From contig NZ_OY734020.1 of the NCBI RefSeq assembly GCF_963455295.1, positions 3,410,001-3,474,000 of the forward strand: a DNA stretch of 64,000 bases. The letters run 5' to 3'. Origin of the DNA: Candidatus Thiodiazotropha sp. CDECU1 (GTDB lineage: Bacteria; Pseudomonadota; Gammaproteobacteria; Chromatiales; Chromatiaceae). The position numbers and the translations under genes were made by a program. How positions within the stretch are numbered: position 1 is the stretch's first letter; each line of letters starts with the position of its first letter. Shown here one piece after another: positions 57,419 through 64,000 of the stretch. Under the pieces are notes generated by a model. The model was not told the origin of the DNA. It did not search any database and was given only the letters and a program-made list of their open reading frames with translations.

Positions 57419-60079
57419 CTAGTCATCACCAGCTTCAGCCAGGCATTTGCTGGCTATCTCATAGACATCCTTCGAGATATCGGCGTGAGACAGAACCCGT
57501 TCGAACTGGGCACGCATCAACCCCTGGCGCAATTCATCATAACGACGCCAGCGACTCATGATCCGGATCATCCTTGCCGCAATTTGCGGGTTCAACCGGT
57601 CAAGGGCTATGACCTGATCGGTGAGGAATGCGTATCCGGAGCCGTCAGGCATGTGAAAGGCATTGACGTTGATACTGCAGAAGACACCAATCAGACTGCG
57701 AACCTTGTTCGGATTACGCAGCGAGAAAGCCTTATGCTCCATCAATGCCTTGACCTGTTGCAGTGTCCCGGGCAGACGGGAACTCGCCTGTACTGCAAAC
57801 CACTTGTCCATTACCAGCGGTTCGTCAATCCACTGTTTCTCAAAGGCGGCGAGGGCCTGATCCCGCTCCGGACAATCGGTGTTGGACAGGCAACTGAGTG
57901 CCGCCATCACATCAGTCATATTGTTCGCTGTTTGAAACTGATTATAACAGAGCTTGTGGATCTCGGGATCATCCAAATGCATAAGATAATCCAACGCCAG
58001 GTTTCTCAACCTGCGCCTGGCAATGGATGTGGACTCAATATCGTAGGCATAACCAGCGCAATTTTGCTGGTAGACATCTATTAGATGATGGCGTAGTCGA
58101 CTGGCCAATGCATGCTTGAGCCACTCCCTGACATGATGGATCGCCTCCACGTCCACAACGTCCATCTGGTCACCCAAAGTGGACTCGCCGGGGAGCCGCA
58201 ATACTTCACTCAGCAGCGCCTTGTCGGCGGCACTGTTTTTCAGGGCGGTCTCAAAGGCCCCAGCCAGACCTGCGTCCAACGAGAGGTTTTTTCCAGCCCG
58301 ATAGTCAGCCACCAGTTTCAACAAGGTCCTCTGTGCCAGGGCCTGGGAAGCATCCCATCGATTGAAGTCATCCGTGTCCCTGGCCATCAGAAACATCAGC
58401 TCTTCGTCAGTCGCGGGATAGCGCAGCTTGACCGGTGCTGAGAATCCCCTCAGCAGCGAGGGTATCGGCTGCTCCTCGAAGCCGACAAAGGTGAATTGCT
58501 GATCCGCAGCAGACAGCTCCAGCACCCGCCGGGTAGCTTGTGGTTCCGCCTCACCCTGCAACTGCAACGGGAGCTCGTTTCCCTCCCGATCCAACAGGGC
58601 TATCGCAACGGGTATATGGAAGGGCCTTTTATCCTGTTGTCCCGGTGTATCCGGGCAGTGCTGACGAAAGCTGAGTCGATAGCTGCCCTGTTGGGCATTA
58701 TACTCAGCCTCCACCTCAACCACCGGTGTACCCGACTGGCTGTACCAGAGACGAAACTGGGTCAGATCCCGACCACTGGCATCCTCCATGCACCGAACAA
58801 AATCATCGGTGGTGACGGCCTCACCATCATGGCGGCGGAAGTAGAGATCCGTTGCCTTTCGATAGAGTTCAGGACCAAGAAGATTGGCCTGCATGCGCAC
58901 CACTTCAGCCCCCTTCTCATACACCGTCACGGTGTAGAAATTATTGATCTCTATATAGCTGTCCGGGCGCACAGGATGAGCCATCGGGCCTGCATCCTCG
59001 GCAAACTGATGGCTGCGCAGCAGACGCACGTCATCGATTCGCTTGACCCCACGGGATCCCATATCGGCGGAAAACTCCTGATCGCGAAAAACCGTCAGCC
59101 CCTCCTTCAGGCTAAGCTGAAACCAATCGCGACAGGTGATCCGATTCCCGGTCCAGTTATGGAAATACTCATGGGCAATCACCCCCTCGATACCCTGATA
59201 GTCGTTGTCGGTCGCGGTATCGGTGCGGGCCAGTACATACTTGGAGTTGAATATATTCAGGCCCTTGTTCTCCATTGCGCCCATGTTGAAATCATTCACC
59301 GCCACGATCATGTAGATATCCAGGTCATACTCGCGTCCGTAGCGCTCTTCATCCCAGGCCATGGCCTTTTTCAATGAGCTCATGGCATGATCGCATTTAT
59401 CGATGTTCTCCGGCTCCACGTAGATTCGCAGGTCGACCTCCCGGCCAGAGAGGGTGGTAAAACTATCCTGCTGAAAGCGCAAATTACCGGCGACCATGGC
59501 AAACAGATAGCAGGGCTTGGGAAAGGGATCTTTCCAGCACACCAGATGGCGACCACCCTCCAGCTCCCTCTCCTCGACACAATTTCCATTTGCCAGCATG
59601 ACAGGATTATCAGCCTTACTGGCGCTGATGGTGGTTGCAAAACGCGCCATCACATCCGGGCGATCGAGATAGTAGGTGATACGCCTGAAGCCCTCGGCCT
59701 CGCACTGGGTGCAATAGAGTCCCCCTGACCGATAGAGCCCTTCAAGGGCGGTATTTTTTTGCGGATAGATCACAACCTGTGTAGTCAGGACAAAACGATC
59801 CGGTACATTGGGGACGGTCAGAGTCCGCTCATCGACCTGGTAGGCCTCATCAGGGAGAGGCTGATCATCCAGCGCTACAGCCTGCAACTGCAACCCTTCA
59901 CCATCCAGCTTCAAGGCGGGATTCAACGTTCCACTGGCCGGGTTTTTCCGAATATGCAAACGGCTGGTGACCTGGGCTGACTCATCCAACAGGTCAATAA
60001 ACAGTTCTACATCATCAATCAGGTATTCAGGAGGACGATAATCCTTCAAATGGATGGTTTTTGCGTTTTTTGTTCGCAT
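57419..60079 (-). CDS. pepN: Aminopeptidase N
   Basis: This 886-residue M1 metalloaminopeptidase has the exopeptidase motif GAMENKGLNIF near residue 257, zinc ligands in VIAHEYFHNWTGNRI with Glu about 19 residues later (SLKEGLTVFRDQEF), and the DUF3458 C-terminal domains typical of E. coli PepN. It removes N-terminal residues from peptides in the cytoplasm. Length matches the family. The downstream 122 bp before the CYTH-CHAD gene has no clear terminator. Confidence 0.97.
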   Translation of the reverse strand: MRTKNAKTIHLKDYRPPEYLIDDVELFIDLLDESAQVTSRLHIRKNPASGTLNPALKLDGEGLQLQAVALDDQPLPDEAYQVDERTLTVPNVPDRFVLTTQVVIYPQKNTALEGLYRSGGLYCTQCEAEGFRRITYYLDRPDVMARFATTISASKADNPVMLANGNCVEERELEGGRHLVCWKDPFPKPCYLFAMVAGNLRFQQDSFTTLSGREVDLRIYVEPENIDKCDHAMSSLKKAMAWDEERYGREYDLDIYMIVAVNDFNMGAMENKGLNIFNSKYVLARTDTATDNDYQGIEGVIAHEYFHNWTGNRITCRDWFQLSLKEGLTVFRDQEFSADMGSRGVKRIDDVRLLRSHQFAEDAGPMAHPVRPDSYIEINNFYTVTVYEKGAEVVRMQANLLGPELYRKATDLYFRRHDGEAVTTDDFVRCMEDASGRDLTQFRLWYSQSGTPVVEVEAEYNAQQGSYRLSFRQHCPDTPGQQDKRPFHIPVAIALLDREGNELPLQLQGEAEPQATRRVLELSAADQQFTFVGFEEQPIPSLLRGFSAPVKLRYPATDEELMFLMARDTDDFNRWDASQALAQRTLLKLVADYRAGKNLSLDAGLAGAFETALKNSAADKALLSEVLRLPGESTLGDQMDVVDVEAIHHVREWLKHALASRLRHHLIDVYQQNCAGYAYDIESTSIARRRLRNLALDYLMHLDDPEIHKLCYNQFQTANNMTDVMAALSCLSNTDCPERDQALAAFEKQWIDEPLVMDKWFAVQASSRLPGTLQQVKALMEHKAFSLRNPNKVRSLIGVFCSINVNAFHMPDGSGYAFLTDQVIALDRLNPQIAARMIRIMSRWRRYDELRQGLMRAQFERVLSHADISKDVYEIASKCLAEAGDD

Positions 60080-60477
60080 CGGTTGTTTTTACCAGTTATC
60101 TGTAGGCTACGGAGTATAGGGATGGTTGCTGAGAATCCATCTTGCTACAAAAATCTCTGCTGATAAACGTTGAGTAATTGCCCAAATAGTGGCAGCCGGA
60201 GGCTTGCCTGAAATCCTGGGGAGTAAATTGCAGCGGATTTGACCTATTGCCCGACAGCTCCTATATGAGTATAGGATTGTCATCTCTTGCAGATATACTT
60301 ACCTGCTAATTCTGTATGGTTAAAGGGATTGATACAAGATTCGATCGACCTCAGCGTGGAACTCGTATTCTTCTCCTGCTAGGATAGACGGGATAGAAAA
60401 AATATTTCTATTTATCCTTCTTTTACAAATAGTTAGATATATTATACTTACAATCTGCTGCCGAGGAACGCCCTTTT
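60080..60477. other. Divergent intergenic region
   Basis: This 398-bp gap separates pepN (minus) from grxC (plus). I see no gene. A TTTACA and TATACT pair near 60430-60455 with only 15 bases between them is a weak promoter for grxC, and GAGGAA about 12 bases before its ATG is the ribosome site. Nothing else stands out. Confidence 0.4.
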
Positions 60478-60741
60478 ATGCCAAATGTTGTCATGTATTC
60501 AACCGCAATCTGTCCGTATTGCGTTCGTGCCAAGCATCTGCTGGAAAATAAAGGTGTGACTTTTGAGGAGATTCGTATCGACCACAATCACGAAGTGATG
60601 CAGGAAATGATGCGTCGCAGCAACCGACACACCGTTCCCCAGATATTCATCGATGACTATCATGTAGGTGGCTACGATGATCTAGCCTCACTTGAAATGT
60701 CGGGCCAACTCGATCACTTGCTGGGTAGATCGGAGCTGTGA
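60478..60741 (+). CDS. grxC: Glutaredoxin 3
   Basis: This 87-residue dithiol glutaredoxin has the active site CPYC (Cys12, Cys15), the TVP cis-Pro motif (HTVPQIF) and GGYDDL for glutathione binding. It reduces disulfides with glutathione in the cytoplasm. It overlaps hslR by 4 bp (GTGA), so the pair is coupled. Confidence 0.96.
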   Translation: MPNVVMYSTAICPYCVRAKHLLENKGVTFEEIRIDHNHEVMQEMMRRSNRHTVPQIFIDDYHVGGYDDLASLEMSGQLDHLLGRSEL

Positions 60742-61148
60742 ATCAACCGCTGGACAAGACGCCGCAAAAAGTCCGCTTGGATAAGTGGTTGTGGGCTGCG
60801 CGCTTTTTCAAGACTCGCCAGATTGCCTCAGAGGCCATAAACGGTGGTAAGGTACATCTCAATGGCCAGCGGACAAAACCCGGCAAGGAGATAAAAACAG
60901 GGTCGCAACTGCGCATCCACAAAGGGGCCTTGGAGTGGGATATCACCGTGCGGGTGTTGGCAACCAAGAGAAGACCGGCTGCAGAGGCGCGCGGTTTTTA
61001 TGATGAGACAGCCGAAAGCATCGAGCGCCGTGAAAAAATGAGTGATGCATTGCGACTCGAACGATCGATGTCGCCCAGATTGGATCATGGTAAACCCAAT
61101 AAGAGAGAGAGACGCATGATTCACCGATTCACCGGAAAGTCCAGCTGA
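60738..61148 (+). CDS. hslR: Heat shock protein 15 (S4 RNA-binding), Hsp15
   Basis: This 136-residue protein has an N-terminal S4 domain (VRLDKWLWAARFFKTRQIA, GGKVHLNGQRTKPG) and a basic C-terminal tail (RLERSMSPRLDHGKPNKRERR), as in Hsp15. It recycles blocked 50S subunits carrying nascent chains. The start is GTG overlapping the grxC stop. The MITE begins 12 bp after its stop. Confidence 0.93.
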   Translation: MNQPLDKTPQKVRLDKWLWAARFFKTRQIASEAINGGKVHLNGQRTKPGKEIKTGSQLRIHKGALEWDITVRVLATKRRPAAEARGFYDETAESIERREKMSDALRLERSMSPRLDHGKPNKRERRMIHRFTGKSS

Positions 61149-61159
61149 ATAGGGCCTTT

Positions 61160-61455
61160 TAGGGCCTGTTAACACTAATCCAATAGGCTCTGTTGTACCT
61201 GAAAAAGCGCCAATCAAGGCGCGAGGAGAGAGGTTTGGTCATTCCAAATGAGCGACGAGCAACGCCGAGTGGCGCTTTTTCAGGCACACCCCAAGGGCAC
61301 TTCCTTCGGGGCGCAACCCGAAGGGCTGGGGCTGTTTTTGCACCCAGCGGCGTTATCATTCGCTCATGTAGCCATGCTACACCACGCTCATTCTGCCTTG
61401 CTGGACACAATAACAGTCTCAGCAGAGCCTATTGGATTAGTGTTAACAGGCCCTA
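61160..61455. mobile_element. MITE-like element with perfect 32-bp terminal inverted repeats
   Basis: Perfect inverted repeats at 61161-61192 and 61423-61454 begin AGGGCCTGTTAACACTAATC. Reading TA as the duplicated target leaves a 292-bp element with TA at each end. Inside is a second 15-bp inverted repeat (61198-61212, 61270-61284) and a CCTTCGGG/CCCGAAGG hairpin, so it can fold strongly. No transposase is present; open frames inside end identically because of the repeats. TA targets and TIRs suggest mobilisation by an IS630/mariner- or IS5-like enzyme, unproven. Confidence 0.88.
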
Positions 61456-61464
61456 GGACTGACA

Positions 61465-61914
61465 ATGGACCAGGATGCTTTCCGCAGAACCTATCGAGAG
61501 ATGAATGAGCGTATCTGCGCTTATGAAAAAAGCATCCTCTCTTCTCACTGTGGTTGTTCCCAGTCGAAAAAGCTCTGTATCGCGGAACGTGAGGGCGTAC
61601 ATTGTGTTTCCGATGAAGCACTGCAACAGTGCTTGGAACTGCTGGAGACACTCCGTCAACAGGCCCGCTTTGCCCTGAAGTCAAACGATGACAAGGGGGT
61701 TCTACCCCATGCAAAGGCGATGCGGCTCCAGGTGGGCGGATTGCGCGGCCTCTTCTCCGCTCTCCATCCCGATCGTCCCATACCGGAACTGATCGATGAT
61801 GTCTTTACATTGATCAACAGTGCCACTGATGCCTATGGAAGGTTGGAGAATCTACCCTACCAGACCCTCATACAACAGGTATCCGCCTATAAAGGCAGAC
61901 AGCGTGAAAAATAA
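61465..61914 (+). CDS. Small four-cysteine protein of unknown function
   Basis: This 149-residue soluble protein has an N-terminal Cys cluster (Cys18, then CGC near 29-31, Cys38, Cys47) within the first 50 residues, then a helical C-terminal part (LEKLETLRQQ-like and LIDDVFTLINSATDAY). The cluster could bind iron-sulfur or zinc. The ATG is 10 bp past the MITE, and its ribosome site AGGA (61455-61458) starts at the MITE junction. It is convergent with dsrS, stops 3 bp apart. I do not recognise the family. Confidence 0.75.
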   Translation: MDQDAFRRTYREMNERICAYEKSILSSHCGCSQSKKLCIAEREGVHCVSDEALQQCLELLETLRQQARFALKSNDDKGVLPHAKAMRLQVGGLRGLFSALHPDRPIPELIDDVFTLINSATDAYGRLENLPYQTLIQQVSAYKGRQREK

Positions 61915-61916
61915 CG

Positions 61917-63023
61917 CTAGCCAGTCTGTAATTGCTTGAAGAGTCCTTTCAACGGTTCGAATATCGGCGTCAACTTCTTCCGCATCAGTGAACCGATTGC
62001 ATCCGTGTTACACAAAACCGGTCTGACAACTCCATACCCAAGACCGGACATCAGATAGAGTATGCGCAACTCGGCTTCCCGCTGACCGGCAATTTCACAA
62101 CACTCCCGAAAGGCCTGAGTGGACAAGCCATCCGCTTCAGCCTGCAGCGCTTCCAGGGTCAGATCAGGATCGCCTGTTGGGCGTAACGAATGCAGATAGT
62201 CACGAATCACATCAAGCAGTGTCGTGACCACATCCTGATTGGCCGGTTTCTCCATGACTTGCAACGCGGTTGCAATGAAGCCTTGTCCGGCTGACGAGTG
62301 AATTCGCAACAGCTGAACAGCAAATGGATTATCCTGTTCAGACAACGGACGCAATCCTGCCAGCTCCTCATCAGACAGAGTACCTGGTGCAGACCGCACA
62401 GGCAGATCGTCGGGCAAGGCGGTAAGAAAACCAAGATAGTAGGTCGGCTTGCGTTGACAGCGGTTCCATAGGCCGATCTTCTCCTCTTCACTGATCAGGC
62501 CGGGCTGCAATACCAGGCGCAGGCTCTCTATGATCACCATCGGTTCAGTTTCAAAGGGGAGATATTCCACCAGAAAGCTGGCCAGTTCCGGTCCCATACT
62601 GCCAGCTGCGATCTGCGGGTTATTCAGCATTCGGCGGGCATTGTCAGGATCCTGACTGATCCACCAGGCACGTCTTGCCAATTCGTCGGTTATACCCTTG
62701 GCACAGGTAAAGGCCACCACTGCCTCCGGCTCACCCAGCAGCAGCAACTGTTCCAGGTTCTCATCCCGGGTCTGCCCCATGCGATTCCAGCGTTTGAGAT
62801 AGACCGGATAACCACCTGGAGAACCCTGCACATGACCGGAGAGTACCTCACGCACTCTACGCAGATAGATGTCATCACGACAAGTGGGATTGAGGGTGAT
62901 CCTGGATTCACCCTGTTCAGTCAAACCAAACAGGGTCATACTCGATTCGTCAATGCGTATCGCCTGTGGCTTGTTTGCCAATAGTACATTCAAGCGCAAC
63001 GAATCTTCGTTCGTCAGCTCCAT
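61917..63023 (-). CDS. dsrS: DsrS, terminal gene of the dsr operon
   Basis: This 368-residue soluble protein follows dsrN and dsrR, exactly the end order of the Allochromatium vinosum dsr cluster (dsrN-R-S). It contains LNPTCRDDIYLRRVREVLSGH, GGYPVYLKRWNRMGQ and AWWISQDPDNARRML, features I associate with DsrS. Its biochemical role is unclear; it accompanies oxidation of stored sulfur. The ATG at 63023 is preferred; a TTG at 63035 is possible. It is convergent with the four-cysteine gene. Confidence 0.88.
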   Translation of the reverse strand: MELTNEDSLRLNVLLANKPQAIRIDESSMTLFGLTEQGESRITLNPTCRDDIYLRRVREVLSGHVQGSPGGYPVYLKRWNRMGQTRDENLEQLLLLGEPEAVVAFTCAKGITDELARRAWWISQDPDNARRMLNNPQIAAGSMGPELASFLVEYLPFETEPMVIIESLRLVLQPGLISEEEKIGLWNRCQRKPTYYLGFLTALPDDLPVRSAPGTLSDEELAGLRPLSEQDNPFAVQLLRIHSSAGQGFIATALQVMEKPANQDVVTTLLDVIRDYLHSLRPTGDPDLTLEALQAEADGLSTQAFRECCEIAGQREAELRILYLMSGLGYGVVRPVLCNTDAIGSLMRKKLTPIFEPLKGLFKQLQTG

Positions 63024-63100
63024 ATCAGACAGCAATCCCTGGTTCTTTGCAAGCGAACGGTAGATTCATTCCACGCATCATCGGACTGAGGTCGTCAGTT

Positions 63101-63421
63101 CTATTGAACCGGCTCTTTCGGTGGCGTGTAGTTGCTGTCTTTTGGGTTGATGAAAATGAATTGGCTTTCGCCATCATCCAATTCAGTGAAATCCATGGTT
63201 GTCTCATCGAGCAGGGAGAAAAACTCAGGCTCCATGATCACACTGACCCCTTCGGAATCGAACTGGATATCATCGTCCTTGGCGTCATCGAAACCCATCA
63301 GATAGTCAAAAGTACCATCCTCTTTCTTTTGTGCAGCAAAACGCAAAGCCATACCTTCCGTGCCACCCATCTTGGCCGCTTGTTGAATCTGTTGCGCTGC
63401 CCGCGGTGTTATTTTAAACAT
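63101..63421 (-). CDS. dsrR: DsrR, A-type iron-sulfur carrier-like protein without cysteines
   Basis: This 106-residue protein has the IscA/A-type fold (MFKITPRAAQQIQQAAKMGG, LRFAAQKKEDG, DYLMGFDDAKDDD) but contains no cysteine at all, so it cannot hold a cluster the usual way. This loss is known for DsrR, which is needed for efficient stored-sulfur oxidation in Allochromatium. The start overlaps dsrN by 13 bp. dsrS starts 77 bp downstream. Confidence 0.93.
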   Translation of the reverse strand: MFKITPRAAQQIQQAAKMGGTEGMALRFAAQKKEDGTFDYLMGFDDAKDDDIQFDSEGVSVIMEPEFFSLLDETTMDFTELDDGESQFIFINPKDSNYTPPKEPVQ

Positions 63422-64000
63422 CTGTCACCCTTTAACCCATCCACATGCGCCACAAAACGCTGAACCCAATTGTTACCGCCTACATTTCTCATGTGCGTAT
63501 AGCTCGCCAGCAGGTTTTTGTAGAGATAACCGTCAAATTCGCCATCGATACCAGTGCCGCGTTCCACCCTGTAAACGAAATCTTCCTCATCGCCCTCAAG
63601 TGACTCCAGGGATGAATAGTGAAACTCGTGGGCATGGACCACCGGATTCGATGCTTCATTCGGGAGTCGGGGCCAAGGCCCCCTGCCGGTATCCCGCAAA
63701 CGCACATACCCTCTACCCTGTGGCTTTTCATGCATCCGGGTATCAGCCGGAATCACTCCGACCATTCTACATTTTTTAGCGCCCCAGGTAAGGCTCCTGG
63801 TTAGATAGATCAAACCACCACACTCTGCGTAGACCGGTCCGTCCTGCTCCACATAATCGGCAATTGCATGGCGCATGGATCGATTCGCCTCAAGCGCCTC
63901 CATGGCCATTTCCGGGAATCCTCCACCTAGAAAAAGCCCATCAATTTCAGGCAGTTTCTTGTCATTCAAGGTATCGATTTCTACTATTTCCACACCCAGG
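63409..64000 (-). CDS. dsrN: DsrN, siroheme amidase (CbiA-like), C-terminal part, cut by right edge
   Basis: The visible 197 codons form the glutamine amidotransferase end of a CobB/CbiA-type enzyme: LGVEIVEIDTLNDKKLPEIDG, GLFLGGGFPE, the Cys nucleophile in VYAECGGLIYL, and the His of VVHAHEFHYS. DsrN converts siroheme to the amide used by DsrAB. The frame remains open to 64000, so the ATPase half and the other dsr genes lie beyond the window. The stop overlaps dsrR. Confidence 0.93.
   Translation of the reverse strand, partial: LGVEIVEIDTLNDKKLPEIDGLFLGGGFPEMAMEALEANRSMRHAIADYVEQDGPVYAECGGLIYLTRSLTWGAKKCRMVGVIPADTRMHEKPQGRGYVRLRDTGRGPWPRLPNEASNPVVHAHEFHYSSLESLEGDEEDFVYRVERGTGIDGEFDGYLYKNLLASYTHMRNVGGNNWVQRFVAHVDGLKGDRCLK

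Noticed and set aside
61159-61456. Two open frames (83 and 87 codons) inside the MITE
   Set aside because: They lie on opposite strands and share an identical C-terminus because of the terminal inverted repeats; no protein family is visible.

Overview
The window looks like a chromosome segment of a sulfur-oxidising gammaproteobacterium (Chromatiales / Sedimenticola / Ca. Thiodiazotropha-like). The reasons are the 3' end of a reverse-type dsr operon (dsrN-dsrR-dsrS) at the right edge, a soxYZ pair, a complete cbb3 oxidase operon with its assembly genes, and the classic gammaproteobacterial surE-pcm-(yqaA)-nlpD-rpoS block. I found no rRNA, tRNA or CRISPR array.

Layout. (1) 1-20.8 kb is an AT-rich exopolysaccharide island of the exosortase A (XrtA / EpsH) type: several GT4 and one GT2 glycosyltransferases, a Wzy/ligase-like polymerase, exosortase A with an EpsI tail, the two exosortase-associated alpha/beta hydrolases, a low-molecular-weight phosphatase, an XrtA-type polysaccharide deacetylase, a Wzx flippase, a secreted beta-helix protein and two asparagine-synthetase-like proteins whose glutaminase cysteine is missing. 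No PEP-CTERM substrate is visible. (2) 20.9-25.7 kb is amino-acid metabolism on the minus strand: alaC, hom, thrC and a COG4255-like gene. (3) 26-36.5 kb holds two orphan membrane proteins, then ccoS-ccoI-ccoH-ccoG and ccoN-ccoO-ccoQ-ccoP with a small CcoM-like gene; two FNR/ANR-like sites precede ccoN and an fnr-type gene lies immediately upstream. (4) 37.6-41.7 kb is rpoS-nlpD-yqaA-pcm-surE. (5) 41.8-47.2 kb runs on the plus strand: Smr protein, a conserved protein, a MoxR ATPase, a metallopeptidase-like/VWA-like protein and a BepA-like M48 protease. (6) 47.8-48.6 kb is soxYZ. (7) 48.7-52.7 kb is a VWA membrane protein with an acidic partner and an LpxL-like acyltransferase. (8) 52.8-57.3 kb is a rhodanese and an operon of CYTH-CHAD protein, orphan ParA and a YadGH-type ABC exporter. 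(9) 57.4-64 kb is pepN, grxC-hslR, a MITE, a small Cys-rich protein, and dsrS-dsrR-dsrN, the last cut by the window edge.

How it works together. Reduced sulfur is bound by SoxYZ and stored sulfur is oxidised through the Dsr route, with electrons passing to cbb3 oxidase at low oxygen under FNR control. RpoS and the envelope genes fit a lifestyle of changing redox state, and the exosortase island would make a surface polymer. The most unusual items are the CYTH-CHAD/ParA/ABC operon, the paired glutaminase-dead asparagine synthetases in the polymer island, the candidate CcoM gene, a 32-bp-TIR MITE with a likely excision/deletion scar 44 kb away, and a four-cysteine insert in threonine synthase.
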